Shown in pieces: positions 10,301 to 23,473 of a stretch of DNA of 64,000 nucleotides. Source of the stretch: Rutidosis leptorrhynchoides (lineage: Eukaryota > Streptophyta > Magnoliopsida > Asterales > Asteraceae); NCBI RefSeq assembly GCF_046630445.1, contig NC_092337.1:189143501-189207500 (forward strand), read 5' to 3'. The notes beneath the pieces were generated by a model that did no database searches, was not told where the DNA came from, and was given only the letters and a program-made list of their open reading frames with translations. The translations under genes were made by a program, and so were the position numbers. Within the stretch, counting starts at the first letter, position 1, and each line of letters begins with the position of its first letter.

Positions 10301-12941
10301 GAATGTAGTTTCACGTACTTGTGTCTATTTTGTAAATCATTTATAAAACCAGCATGTATTCTCATCCCAAAAATATTAGATTTTAAAAGTGGGACTATAA
10401 CTCACTTTCACAGATTTTTACTTCGTCGGGAAGTAAGACTTGGCCACTGGTTGATTCACGAACCTATAACAATATATACATATATATCAAAGTATGTTCA
10501 AAATATATTTACAACACTTTTAATATATTTTGATGTTTTAAGTTTATTAAGTCAGCTGTCCTCGTTAGTAACCTACAACTAGTTGTCCACAGTTAGATGT
10601 ACAAAAATAAATCGATAAATATTATCTTGAATCAATCCACGACCCAGTGTATACGTATCTCAGTATTGATCACAACTCAAACTATATATATTTTGGAATC
10701 AACCTCAACCCTGTATAGCTAACTCCAACATTCACATATAGAATGTCTATGGTTGTTTCGAAATATATATAGATGTGTCGACATGATAGGTCGAAACATT
10801 GTATACGTGTCTATGGTATCTCAAGATTACATAATATACAATACAAGTTGATTAAGTTATGGTTGGAATAGATTTGTTACCAATTTTCACGTAGCTAAAA
10901 TGAGAAAAATTATCCAATCTTGTTTTACCCATAACTTCTTCATTTTAAATCCGTTTTGAGTGAATCAAATTGCTATAGTTTCATATTGAACTCTATTTTA
11001 TGAATCTAAACAGAAAAAGTATAGGTTTATAGTCGGAAAAATAAGTTACAAGTCGTTTTTGTAAAGGTAGTCATTTCAGTCGAAAGAACGACGTCTAGAT
11101 GACCATTTTAGAAAACATACTTCCACTTTGAGTTTAACCATAATTTTTGGATATAGTTTCATGTTCATAATAAAAATCATTTTCTCAGAATAACAACTTT
11201 TAAATCAAATTTTATCATAGTTTTTAATTAACTAACCCAAAACAGCCCGCGGTGTTACTACGACGGCGTAAATCCGGTTTTACGGTGTTTTTCGTGTTTC
11301 CAGGTTTTAAATCATTAAGTTAGCATATCATATAGATATAGAACATGTGTTTTGTTGATTTTAAAAGTCAAGTTAGAAGGATTAACTTTTGTTTGCGAAC
11401 AAGTTTAGAATTAACTAAACTATGTTCTAGTGATTACAAGTTTAAACCTTCGAATCAGATAGCTTTATATGTATGAATCGAATGATGTTATGAACATCAT
11501 TACTACCTTAAGTTCCTTGGATAAACCTACTGGAAAATAGAAAAATGGATCTAGCTTCAACGGATCCTTGGATGGCTCGAAGTTCTTGAAGCAGAATCAT
11601 GACACGAAAACAAGTTCAAGTAAGATCATTACTTGAAATAAGATTGTTATAGTTATAGAAATTGAACCAAAGTTTGAATATGATTATTACCTTGTATTAG
11701 AATGATAACCTACTGTAAGAAACAAAGATTTCTTGAGGTTGGATGATCACCTTACAAGATTGGAAGTGAGCTAGCAAACTTGAAAGTATTCTTGATTTTA
11801 TGTAACTAGAACTTGTAGAATATATGAAGAACACTTAGAACTTGAAGATAGAACTTGAGAGAGATCAATTAGATGAAGAAAATTGAAGAATGAAAGTGTT
11901 TGTAGGTGTTTTTGGTCGTTGGTGTATGGATTAGATATAAAGGATATGTAATTTTGTTTTCATGTAAATAAGTCATGAATGATTACTCATATTTTTGTAA
12001 TTTTATGAGATATTTCATGCTAGTTGCCAAATGATGGTTCCCACATGTGTTAGGTGACTCACATGGGCTGCTAAGAGCTGATCATTGGAGTGTATATACC
12101 AATAGTACATACATCTAAAAGCTGTGTATTGTACGAGTACGAATACGGGTGCATACGAGTAGAATTGTTGATGAAACTGAACGGGAATGTAATTGTAAGC
12201 ATTTTTGTTAAGTAGAAGTATTTTGATAAGTGTATTGAAGTCTTTCAATAGTGTATAAATACATATTAAAACACTACATGTATATACATTTTAACTGAGT
12301 CGTTAAGTCATCGTTAGTCGTTACATGTAAGTGTTGTTTTGAAACCTTTAGGTTAACGATCTTGTTAAATGTTGTTAACCCAATGTTTATAATATCAAAT
12401 GAGATTTTAAATTATTATATTACCATGATATTGATATATATACATTAAATGTCTTTACAACGATAATCGTTACATATATGTTTCGTTTAAAAATCATTAA
12501 GTTAGTAGTCTTGTTTTTACATATGTAGTTCATTGTTAATATACTTAATGATATGTTTACTTATCATAGTATCATGTTAACTATATATATATCTATATAT
12601 ATGTCATCATATAGTTTTTACAAGTTTTAACGTTCGTGAATCACCGGTCAACTTGGGTGGTCAATTGTCTATATGAAACATATTTCAATTAATCAAGTCT
12701 TAACAAGTTTGATTGCTTAACATGTTGGAAACATTTAATCATGTAAATATCAATCTCAATTAATATATATAAACATGGAAAAGTTCGGGTCACTACATCG
12801 AAAACCCACAGAAGTAATCCGTCAAACCATTCACACAAAGATGGAAGATCGGCCAAAAGTAAATCACAAGAGTCGTCTGGTAGCATTGGATTAGAGGCCA
12901 TTGGTAATAAGCTAGGGGTAAGATGGGAAAACCTGCCTTAA
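7326..12941 (+). pseudogene. LINE ORF1 (RRM-containing RNA-binding protein), frameshifted and interrupted
   Basis: ORF1 proteins of plant L1 elements bind element RNA to form the retrotransposition particle. The N-terminus has an RNA-recognition motif: RNP2-like FFFFNYP, then RNP1 GQKFGFVRY, about residues 38-110. A Pro/Asn/Lys-rich linker follows. The frame shifts from 3 to 2 just before 8096. It then carries a conserved region (MGGLDVMFIFDSE..., LTWISVYGVPVSCW, GKVLVKFRG at about 8258-8580) and an acidic segment (about 8650-8780). A second shift to frame 1 occurs near 8860-8880, entering a Ser/Pro/Asn-rich tail. A solo LTR splits that tail at 9573-12797. After removal, the frame continues 12803-12941 and ends LEAIGNKLGVRWENLP-stop at 12939-12941, about 47 bp before ORF2. 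Confidence 0.8.
9573..12797 (-). mobile_element. Solo LTR (3,225 bp) inserted in LINE ORF1
   Basis: It begins TGAAATGTCCCG and ends CGGGTCACTACA on the plus strand, flanked by identical 5-bp TSDs TCGAA (9568-9572 and 12798-12802). Read on the minus strand it starts TGTAGTGACCCG and ends CGGGACATTTCA. This matches the TGTxxxxACCCG style of the chromovirus LTRs in this window, so I place it on the minus strand. There is no coding domain or PBS, so it is a solo LTR. It shares long internal blocks with the solo LTR at 33570-37398, for example GTGAACACCTGGTAACCGAC. It carries the TCTC(A/G)GGT...CTTCCGCT block at 9893-9930 (minus). Several ~60-80 codon ORFs inside it are chance. Confidence 0.88.
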
Positions 12942-13929
12942 CCTACTGTTTACCATAGATCACTTGTGTCGTTTTTTTATTTGAATCATGAAAGTTCTCT
13001 CAATAAACATTCGTGGATTTGGAAAAGAAATTGGTTCAGAAAATAAAGTGAGTTGGTTTCGGAAAATTCGCTTATCTAATTGTCCAGACATCGTTGCAAT
13101 TCAAGAGAGTGGATGTAATCATGTTGATGACAAATGGGTGGAAAACTTATGGGGTTCACCGTCCTTCAGATACATTCAAAAACCAAAAGTCGGAATGTCA
13201 GGTGGTCTAATGATGATATGGGATCCTTCTGTTTTTACAGTTAGTGAAGCAATTGAAAAGCCTCACTTTCTAGCAATAAAAGGAAGATGGAGAGGCAAAG
13301 CGAAAGATACGATTGTTGTGAACGTCTATGGACCTCACAAAGATGGAGATAAAAAGAAGTTCTGGGAGTGTCTTGATGATCTGATGAATGTACCTAATAC
13401 GGAATGGGTTATTGGCGGAGATTTTAACGAAGTTAGAACACAAGCCGAACGTTTGAACTGTGAATTCAAAGAAAGACGGGTTATGCTCTTTAATAACTTC
13501 ATTAATTCCAGAGGTCTTATTGAAATCCCATTAATTGGCAAACGTTTCACTAGAATTAGTGACGACGGAATGAAGTTCAGTAAGCTTGATCGGTTTCTTG
13601 TATCAGAAAGTTTCTTGCAATCGTGGGGCGACCTTTCTTCTATCACTCTCAACAGGAAGAAGTTAGATCACTATCCGATCATGTTAAGAGACAAATCTGA
13701 AAACTTTGGACCCAAACCATTCAAAATATTTGATATTTGGCTCGAAAACAAGGATATTGTACCTATAATTGTTGCGGCTTGGATGAAAGATGCAGGTGGT
13801 GGAAATCGTCCGGACTGCCTTTTTAGAAATAGATTAAAAAATGTCAAAGAAGCCTTGAGAGAGTGGAGTAAAAATAATTATGGAATGATTGATGTGGAGA
13901 TCGAATCTTGGAAAAACAAGGCAGATGAA

Positions 13930-16232
13930 TGTAACATCCCGCCTTTTTCCGTTTATTTCTCCGTTATACTATTTTAAACTCCGTTATATGTATATAACAT
14001 CTTCCGTTAATACGCGTTTCAATTTATCTTGTTTAGGTAAATTAACGCACCCGATTACAACTTGAGGGACTTGTTTTGCCAAAACCCCAAAATGGTGACT
14101 AGCCATTTGACTAGTCAACCACCTCCCCACAATTATCCTTTCATTTTTCCTTTTTCTAAATTACTTCCACCTTTTCTCTAATTTCTCCATAAAGCAATTC
14201 ATCATCCAAATTCGTTCAAGAAGGATTCGATCAAAACAAGTTACATATTTGAACTCCTCGTGATCTCCTCTTCGATTCCATACCGATTTCTTTGCATTTG
14301 GGTAACTTTCTAAAATCACTAATTTTATGTGTTCTTGAGATTTTTGAGTTATAAAGTTGTTAATTAGTGTCTATGGCTCATTGTGATGTCGTGTATGTAA
14401 TTTGTATGCTCGATTCGTTATTTTTGGTGTAACTAGTTCAATATGAAATTACTTGCTAAATCCTTGATTTTGGATGAACAAATGTTGTTAGATTGTTAAA
14501 GTGCATGTTTTAAAAGTGTTACTAGTATCATTAGCTTCATTTTGATGTATAGGTTGATTAAGGAAACTCCAAAAACATGATTATTGATTTTGAGATGTTT
14601 GACTAGGGTTTGATAGTTCTTGACATGAATTTTTGGATGCTTGAATGCCATGGAATGTTAATTATTAGTGTTTAGTCGTAACGTATGTTTCATTACCTTC
14701 AAAACGGCATATTATATGTGTGAATTGGTTTCCCGAAACTCAAATTGCAATTGAAGAACTCGAAACCTTAAAAATGAACGTTTAATGATCACTTGATGAG
14801 TTTTCGGCTATTATAAATGATGTTTTTGTTTGGTGAAACATGTTTAGTTGTGTTCCTTGTCAAAAGAGCTTTCCAACGGTATAAGATACGTCTTCTAGTT
14901 GTTTACGGTTTGAGTTTTGCGTTTGTTTGAAAATTGACCAAGTCTTGAACAAGTGAAACAGGCCTGGGACCAGGCCACGGCCATTGTCGCGGCGCGACAG
15001 GCCTGGCCGCGGCGCGGCATAAGCCGTGCCCAGCTTCTGTCTCCAATGTCCGTTTCACGTGAAATGTTTGCCATGTTTTAGACTTCCAATTCGCATGCAA
15101 CTTGTTCTAACATGCTTATATATGAATAACTAGCATAGAAAACTTGTCCGAGACCCGACCCGAACATGTTGACTTTTTTGTTGACTTTGACCGACCAAGT
15201 TTGACTTTTTGTCAAACTTAACCAATTAATTATGCAATCTTCCTAACATGCTTTTATACTTGTATCTTGCATGAAACTTGACAATTTGCTTCACATGCTA
15301 TATTAATCGAGTCGTATTGAGCCATAGGACTAATTGAACATCTTTGACCCTTCGTGACTATCGTTATTGATACAACCTAATTGTTTAGGTCGAGACTAGC
15401 ATTGTTCTTTGCACGTTTACTTGTTGAAGTACTATTTCACTCTTGCAATCAAAGGTGAGATCATAGTCCCACTTTTACTCTTTTAAGCTTACTTTTGGGA
15501 TGAGAAAACATAAACGATTCTTTTGAACTAAGTGAACACAAGAACGGGAAAACAAACATTCTACATACGAGTTTAGAACGAAAATCCTCAATCCGATTAT
15601 CATTAATTACATCAGATGGTGTAAGCGAGAACTTATGTTATATGGCCATATGGGTTTGACAAACCCTCATTCAAACGGTTCGCTACCGTTTACGAATGAA
15701 ATATATTTTCGGGAACAGTGTTGTTCTAGCACTAATTGATGGGGTATTCAACGGACGGAACGTTAAGCTTTGATAATTGGGTGCTCGTGAATATTAACTT
15801 TTAGAATGTACTATGGCTTTATCGATGTTGCAAATCTTGTGGTTCAACTTATTATTACTCATTTACTTATTTAAACCTATGATTTCACCAACGTTTTCGT
15901 TGACAGATTCTCTATGTTTTCTCAGGTCCTTGAACTTAGGTGATACATGCTTCCGCTCATACTATTTGATACTTGCATTGGATGTCGAGTATGCTTGCAT
16001 ACGTGGAGCGTCTTTTTGACTACTTTTAATCGTGTCGCACGTGTTTCATACAAACTTTAAACATTGTTATGTACTTGTTATGGAAACTACTTTTGTAAAC
16101 TTTGAAACACCCTTATTTATGAAATGAATGCGACATACTTTTCGGTCAAACTTTGTTATAAAGACTTACGACCATGTAATGGGACCATACGTAGATGACG
16201 CCGTCATTTGACGATTTGTCGGGGTCGCTACA
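13930..16232 (+). repeat. 5' LTR of the chromovirus
   Basis: Begins TGTAACATCCCGCC and ends GGGGTCGCTACA (TG...CA). It carries two adjacent 13-bp CG palindromes (14986-15018) and the TTTTCTCAGGT...CTTCCGCT block at 15913-15957. A clear TATA box could not be singled out among several TATA-like strings. Confidence 0.95.
14986..15018. other. Pair of 13-bp CG palindromes in the chromovirus LTR
   Basis: GTCGCGGCGCGAC (14986-14998) and GCCGCGGCGCGGC (15006-15018) are each perfect inverted repeats around a central G. They lie in a GC-rich island within an AT-rich LTR. The same pair is in the 3' LTR at 22227-22239 and 22247-22259. Function unknown. Confidence 0.9.
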
Positions 16233-16234
16233 AG

Positions 16235-16246
16235 TGGTATCAGAGC
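16235..16246 (+). promoter_or_regulatory. Primer-binding site, tRNA-iMet type
   Basis: TGGTATCAGAGC starts two bases after the 5' LTR. It is the complement of the 3' end of plant initiator methionine tRNA, the usual primer of Ty1/copia and many chromoviruses. Confidence 0.93.
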
Positions 16247-16656
16247 TTTGGTTGTAGGGATTTAGAGTTCATTGGTGTCAACCCCGAGTCATAGGGTACA
16301 TTGGTGAGTCTAGACTACAACCGGCATATAGACTTGACATAGGAATTACCTGACAATTTGTGCATTTATACTCGAACTCTCTTACTCATATCTACTCTTA
16401 TTCTATCTAAATCTTGCGTTGTATAATTTAATTGACACGCCACCTTGACTATATGATGTAATGTCGAATGCACATATGAATTAGGGTAATATAATTCCCG
16501 GAAATTATATTACGGTGACTCATATGAACATACCGACATTATGCCATAAAGAATCTAAGGCGAGTCAAGGATAATTTTCTCTTTATCTTTATTCCATATC
16601 GCGGTTAGTATTATTTAGAATACTAACCAACGGTATTCTTTTGTTTTGAAGGAACA
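16247..16656. other. Leader between primer-binding site and gag of the chromovirus
   Basis: An untranslated leader of about 410 bases, expected to contain packaging and dimerisation signals. No ORF or clear structure was recognised. Gag starts at the first suitable ATG (16657). Confidence 0.6.
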
Positions 16657-19600
16657 ATGGCTCCTCGTCGTGTACGCCGCAATGAAACTCCCGAACAAGC
16701 GCTCGAACGGATGATAGCTACCGCCGTAGATGCGGCCATGGCCGGCCACTCTTCCAACAACAATAACAATAACAACAACCACAACAACAACAACAACAAC
16801 AATGGGGCCGGTAACTCAAACGAGGGATGCTCCTACAAAGCTTTCATGGGGTGCAAACCTCACACTTATGATGGAACCGGTGGACCGGTTGTGCTTACTC
16901 GTTGGTTTGAACAAACCGAGGCCGTCTTTAGCATCAGCGGTTGTCGGGATCAAGACAAGGTCAAATACTCCACCCACACGTTCTCCGGTGTTGCTCTCAC
17001 TTGGTGGAACACCTATGTTCAATCGGTGGGTACCGATGAAGCTCATGCCCTCTCTTGGGCCGATTTGAAGGAAAAGATGATTGTCGAATACTTTCCGCGC
17101 GAAGAAACCCGAAAGCTCGAGGAAGAACTAAGAGCTTTGAAAGCGGTCGGAAACGATCTTAAGGCTTATAATCAACGCTTCGCCGAACTATCCTTGATGT
17201 GTCCTAATCTTGTTAACCCCGAATCTCAAAGGATTGAGCTCTACATGCTCGGTCTTCCAAAAAGCATCAAACAAGGGGTGATGTCATCCAAACCCACTAC
17301 TCATCAAGCCGCTATGAACATGGCTCGCCAATTAATTGAAACGGTTGATGAAATCGTAGTACCGGCTCCTAAGGCCGAGGACAAGTCGGGTGGCAACAAA
17401 AGGAAATGGGAAGCCACTCCATCAACTAACTACAACAACAACACCTTCACCAAAAAGCCCTTCAACAACGACGGCAAGAAGGGTTATGTCGGAAACTTAC
17501 CTTTGTGCAACAAGTGACACAAACATCATTACGGCGAATGTAACAAGCTAATTTGTCACCGTTGCCAAGGAGTTGGTCATAGGGCCAACAATTGCACAAG
17601 CACCGCCCCCGTCGCTCGAAAGGGGCCCAATCCTCCAAAAACGGTCACTTGTTACGAATGTGGCCAGACGGGCCATTATAAGAACGAATGCCCGAAAAAG
17701 AAAACCAACCCCAACAACCGAGGCCGAGCCTTTAACATCAACACCGAGGAGGCCCGAGATGACAATGAACTAGTCACGGGTACGTTTCTTCTCAACAACA
17801 CTTATGTTACTTGCTTATTCGATTCGGGTGCCGATAAATGTTTTGTGTCTAAGACTTTGGCTCCTACTCTTTGCACTCCACCACACCCCTTAGATACTAC
17901 TTATTCTATCGAAGTGGCCGACGGAAAACTCTTAAGTGCCGACACATATTACCGGGGGTGTACTTTGAACATTTTGGGTAAGGAATTTGAAATTGACTTG
18001 ATACCCATGGAATTAGGGAGTTTTGATGTTATAATCGGTATGAATTGGATGGTCAAAAATAAATCTCACATTCTTTGCGATCTTCACGCAATCCGAATTC
18101 CTATCGAGGATGGTGAACCATTGATTGTCTATGGCGACAAAAATTTCACCGGACTCAATCTCGTTTCGTGCCTTAAAGTTCGAAAGCTACTTCGCAAGGG
18201 TTGTTTCGCGATTCTTGCTCACGTTAAGAAAGTCGAGGCCGACGAAAAGCGTATCGAAGATGTGCCAATTGTTAGTGACTTTTCCGATGTATTTCCCGAC
18301 GAATTACCGGGTCTTCCACCCCATCGACCTGTTAAATTTCAAATCGATCTTATTCCAGGAGCCGCACCCGTAGCGCGTACACCGTATAGACTCGCTCCAT
18401 CCGAATTACAAGAATTACAAAGTCAAATCCAAGAGTTACTTGACCGTGGTTTCATTCAACCTAGCCATTCACCATGGGGCGCTCCGATTTTATTCGTCAA
18501 GAAGAAAGACGGATCCCTACGAATGTGCATTGATTATCGTGAACTAAACAAATTGACGGTTAAGAACCGATATCCTCTTCCTCGCATCGATGACCTCTTT
18601 GATCAACTACAAGGTTCTCGTGTATATTCAAAAATCGATCACCGTTCGGGTTATCATCAACTAAGGGTTAAGGGGGAAGATGTCTCCAAAACCGCTTTCC
18701 GGACTCGTTATGGTAGTTACGAGTTCCTTGTCATGCCTTTCAGTCTCACTAACGCACCGGCGGTGTTCATGGATCTCATGAACCGCGTGTGCAAACCTTA
18801 CCTCGACAAATTCGTTATCGTGTTCATCGATGATATTTTGATCTATTCTAAAAACGAGGAGGAACACAAAGAACATCTCCGACTCGTGCTTGAACTCTTG
18901 AGAAAAGAACAACTCTATGCCAAGTTCTCCAAGTGTGAATTTTGGTTGAAGGAAGTTCAATTCCTCGGTCATGTTGTAAGTGATCAAGGCATTAAAGTCG
19001 ATCCCGCGAAAATCGAAGCCATTAGTAAATGGGAGACTCCTACTACTCCTACTCAAATTCGTCAATTCTTGGGTCTCGCCGGATACTATCGTAAATTCAT
19101 CAAGGATTTCTCCTTAATCGCTCGCCCTCTAACCGCGTTAACTCACAAGGAACAAAAATTCGTTTGGACATCCGAACAAGAAACCGCTTTTCAAATCTTG
19201 AAAACTAAGCTAACCACCGCTCCTATCTTGTCACTTCCCGAAGGCAATGATGATTTTGTTGTATATTGTGATGCCTCGAAAAACGGTTATGGATGCGTAT
19301 TAATGCAACGAAAGAAAGTCATTGCTTATGCCTCTCGACAACTCAAAGTCCACGAACGAAACTACACGACACATGATCTTGAACTCGGTGCCGTCATCTT
19401 TGCACTTAAGTTATGGAGACATCATCTTCTTGGTACCAAAAGTACTATCTTTACCGATCACAAAAGTCTCCAACATATCTTCGATCAAAAGCAACTAAAC
19501 ATGAGACAACGACGGTGGATTGAAACCTTAAACGATTACAATTGTGAGCTTCGTTACCACCCCGGGAAGGCAAATGTAGTGGCCGATGCCTTAAGTCGAA

Positions 19601-21135
19601 AGGAAAGAACGGTACCTCTTCGCGTCCGAGCATTAAACATCACCATCCACTCCAACCTTAATAGCCAAATTCGGGTAGCTCAAGAGGAGGCTCTTAAAGA
19701 CAACCACATCGGGCGTGAACTTTTAAACATTCTCGTCTCTCGATTCGAAGTTAAGGAGAACGGACTCCGATATTACGCCGGAAGAATTTGGGTGCCTAGA
19801 TACGGCGATTTACGAAACCTCATCCTAGACGAAGCCCACAAATCACGATACTCGATTCATCCCGGCGCCAATAAGATGTACCATGACCTTAAAGAACAAT
19901 ATTGGTGGCCGAACATCAAAAAGGAAGTTGCTAGATACGTTGCCAAATGTTTGACTTGTGCTAAAGTCAAAGCCGAACACCAAAGACCGTCCGGGTTACT
20001 TCAACAACCCGAGATCCCGCAATGGAAGTGGGAAAGGATCACGATGGATTTTATCACCAAACTACCAAAAACGTCAGGCGGTTATGATACTATTTGGGTC
20101 ATTGTCGATCGCCTCACCAAATCCGCGCACTTTCTCGCCATGAAAGAGACCGACAAAATGGAGAAACTTGCACGACTATACATTAAGGAGATTGTAGCCC
20201 GACACGGTGTACCTTTATCGATTATCTCCGACCGAGATGGTCGTTTCGTTTCTAGATTTTGGCGTACGTTACAAGAAGCGCTGGGAACGCGTTTGGACAT
20301 GAGCACCGCATATCATCCCCAAACCGATGGGCAAAGTGAACGTACAATACAAACCTTAGAGGATATGTTACGAGCCTGCGTTGTTGATTTTGGAAAAGCT
20401 TGGGACAATCACTTACCTCTCGCCGAATTCTCTTATAATAATAGCTATCACGCGAGTATTAAGGCCGCACCTTTTGAAGCGTTATATGGTCGAAAATGTC
20501 GCTCTCCTCTTTGTTGGGCCGAAGTGGGTGACGTGCAAATTTCCGGGCCCGATCTCATTCACGAAACCACCGAAAAGATTCTTCAAATCCGAGATAGGCT
20601 TCGGACGGCCCGGAGTCGTCAAAAATGCTATACCGACAAAAGACGCAAAGACCTCGAATTTCAAGTCGGTGACCGCGTCATGTTAAAAGTCGCACCTTGG
20701 AAAGGTGTCATCCGTTTTGGGAAACGTGGGAAACTAAATCCGCGGTACGTTGGTCCTTTCGAAATCTTAGAACGTGTTGGAACCGTTGCGTATCGTTTGG
20801 ATCTTCCGCCTCAACTAAGCTCCGTCCATCCTACTTTTCATGTATCTAACTTGAAGAAATGTCTTGCCGAACCCGATATCGTCGTTCCTCTCGAGGAACT
20901 TACTATTAATGACAAACTCCATTTTTTGGAGGAACCGGTTGAAATTGTGGACTACGTCGAGAAGGAATTAAAACAAAGCCGGATCCCGATTGTTAAGGTC
21001 CGTTGGAACGCAAAAAGGGGACCCGAGTTTACTTGGGAAAGAGAAGATCAAATGCGAAAGAAACACCCTCATCTATTCCCGATTCCGGAAACGTCAGACT
21101 CCGAGGAAGAAACAACGATTGCTACGTCTACTTAA
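16657..21135 (+). pseudogene. Chromovirus gag-pol polyprotein with a single in-frame TGA
   Basis: One frame runs from ATG 16657 to TAA 21133-21135 (~1,490 codons), with one stop, TGA at 17515-17517. The domains in order are: Asn-rich N-terminus; retrotransposon gag domain (FMGCKPHTYDGTGG ... WADLKEKMIVEYFP); zinc knuckles [14 protein letters not shown] and [14 protein letters not shown], where the TGA falls on an expected Cys of a preceding knuckle-like motif; retropepsin DSGAD near 17821; reverse transcriptase with FIDDILIYS near 18822; RNase H ([19 protein letters not shown]); integrase with HHCC zinc site and DDE residues ([16 protein letters not shown] near 20045, 20227 and 20338); and a C-terminal chromodomain ([11 protein letters not shown] ... 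[16 protein letters not shown]). Gag and pol share one frame. In pol, [10 protein letters not shown] and [10 protein letters not shown] carry His and Ser where Leu and Gly are usual. Confidence 0.93.
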
Positions 21136-21170
21136 ATTTCGGGACGAAATTTCTTTTAAGGTGTAGGTAA
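21136..21170 (+). promoter_or_regulatory. Polypurine-tract region before the chromovirus 3' LTR
   Basis: The 35 bases between the pol stop and the 3' LTR contain ATTTCGGGACGAAATTTC and then AAGGTGTAGGTAA directly at the LTR edge. This is where the plus-strand primer should lie. The purine run is imperfect. The same arrangement recurs, on the minus strand, at 57458-57494. Confidence 0.6.
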
Positions 21171-23473
21171 TGTAACATCCCGCCTTTTTCCGTTTATTTC
21201 TCCGTTATACTATTTTAAACTCCGTTATATGTATATAACATCTTCCGTTAATACGCGTTTCAATTTATCTTGTTTAGGTAAATTAACGCACCCGATTACA
21301 ACTTGAGGGACTTGTTTTGCCAAAACCCCAAAATGGTGACTAGCCATTTGACTAGTCAACCACCTCCCCACAATTATCCTTTCATTTTTCCTTTTTCTAA
21401 ATTACTTCCACCTTTTCTCTAATTTCTCCATAAAGCAATTCATCATCCAAATTCGTTCAAGAAGGATTCGATCAAAACAAGTTACATATTTGAACTCCTC
21501 GTGATCTCCTCTTCGATTCCATACCGATTTCTTTGCATTTGGGTAACTTTCTAAAATCACTAATTTTATGTGTTCTTGAGATTTTTGAGTTATAAAGTTG
21601 TTAATTAGTGTCTATGGCTCATTGTGATGTCGTGTATGTAATTTGTATGCTCGATTCGTTATTTTTGGTGTAACTAGTTCAATATGAAATTACTTGCTAA
21701 ATCCTTGATTTTGGATGAACAAATGTTGTTAGATTGTTAAAGTGCATGTTTTAAAAGTGTTACTAGTATCATTAGCTTCATTTTGATGTATAGGTTGATT
21801 AAGGAAACTCCAAAAACATGATTATTGATTTTGAGATGTTTGACTAGGGTTTGATAGTTCTTGACATGAATTTTTGGATGCTTGAATGCCATGGAATGTT
21901 AATTATTAGTGTTTAGTCGTAACGTATGTTTCATTACCTTCAAAACGGCATATTATATGTGTGAATTGGTTTCCCGAAACTCAAATTGCAATTGAAGAAC
22001 TCGAAACCTTAAAAATGAACGTTTAATGATCACTTGATGAGTTTTCGGCTATTATAAATGATGTTTTTGTTTGGTGAAACATGTTTAGTTGTGTTCCTTG
22101 TCAAAAGAGCTTTCCAACGGTATAAGATACGTCTTCTAGTTGTTTACGGTTTGAGTTTTGCGTTTGTTTGAAAATTGACCAAGTCTTGAACAAGTGAAAC
22201 AGGCCTGGGACCAGGCCACGGCCATTGTCGCGGCGCGACAGGCCTGGCCGCGGCGCGGCATAAGCCGTGCCCAGCTTCTGTCTCCAATGTCCGTTTCACG
22301 TGAAATGTTTGCCATGTTTTAGACTTCCAATTCGCATGCAACTTGTTCTAACATGCTTATATATGAATAACTAGCATAGAAAACTTGTCCGAGACCCGAC
22401 CCGAACATGTTGACTTTTTCGTTGACTTTGACCGACCAAGTTTGACTTTTTGTCAAACTTAACCAATTAATTATGCAATCTTCCTAACATGCTTTTATAC
22501 TTGTATCTTGCATGAAACTTGACAATTTGCTTCACATGCTATATTAATCGAGTCGTATTGAGCCATAGGACTAATTGAACATCTTTGACCCTTCGTGACT
22601 ATCGTTATTGATACAACCTAATTGTTTAGGTCGAGACTAGCATTGTTCTTTGCACGTTTACTTGTTGAAGTACTATTTCACTCTTGCAATCAAAGGTGAG
22701 ATCATAGTCCCACTTTTACTCTTTTAAGCTTACTTTTGGGATGAGAAAACATAAACGATTCTTTTGAACTAAGTGAACACAAGAACGGGAAAACAAACAT
22801 TCTACATACGAGTTTAGAACGAAAATCCTCAATCCGATTATCATTAATTACATCAGATGGTGTAAGCGAGAACTTATGTTATATGGCCATATGGGTTTGA
22901 CAAACCCTCATTCAAACGGTTCGCTACCGTTTACGAATGAAATATATTTTCGGGAACAGTGTTGTTCTAGCACTAATTGATGGGGTATTCAACGGACGGA
23001 ACGTTAAGCTTTGATAATTGGGTGCTCGTGAATATTAACTTTTAGAATGTACTATGGCTTTATCGATGTTGCAAATCTTGTGGTTCAACTTATTATTACT
23101 CATTTACTTATTTAAACCTATGATTTCACCAACGTTTTCGTTGACAGATTCTCTATGTTTTCTCAGGTCCTTGAACTTAGGTGATACATGCTTCCGCTCA
23201 TACTATTTGATACTTGCATTGGATGTCGAGTATGCTTGCATACGTGGAGCGTCTTTTTGACTACTTTTAATCGTGTCGCACGTGTTTCATACAAACTTTA
23301 AACATTGTTATGTACTTGTTATGGAAACTACTTTTGTAAACTTTGAAACACCCTTATTTATGAAATGAATGCGACATACTTTTCGGTCAAACTTTGTTAT
23401 AAAGACTTACGACCATGTAATGGGACCATACGTAGATGACGCCGTCATTTGACGATTTGTCGGGGTCGCTACA
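21171..23473 (+). repeat. 3' LTR of the chromovirus
   Basis: A direct repeat of 13930-16232, offset 7,241 bp, with one mismatch seen by eye. It ends at the TSD ATGAA, after which LINE ORF2 resumes in frame. Confidence 0.95.

Larger units (their letters stand above)
13930..23473 (+). mobile_element. Complete chromovirus LTR retrotransposon (Ty3/gypsy, Tekay-like), 9,544 bp
   Basis: A full-length element with 5' LTR 13930-16232, tRNA-iMet primer-binding site, gag-pol frame 16657-21135, purine-rich tract, and 3' LTR 21171-23473. It is flanked by TSD ATGAA at 13925-13929 and 23474-23478. Both LTRs are 2,303 bp. Comparing them by eye I found one mismatch (T at 15179, C at 22420), so the insertion is very recent. 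A C-terminal chromodomain after integrase marks it as a chromovirus. The Tekay-like assignment is from memory of the clade. One in-frame TGA in gag is the only coding defect seen. Confidence 0.95.

Noticed and set aside
14903-15100. 65-codon minus-strand ORF in the chromovirus LTR, repeated in the other LTR
   Set aside because: It is present twice only because the LTRs are identical. It crosses the CG palindromes and has no domain.
15813-16019. 68-codon plus-strand ORF in the LTR, duplicated at 23054-23260
   Set aside because: Same reason: LTR duplication, no conserved protein features.
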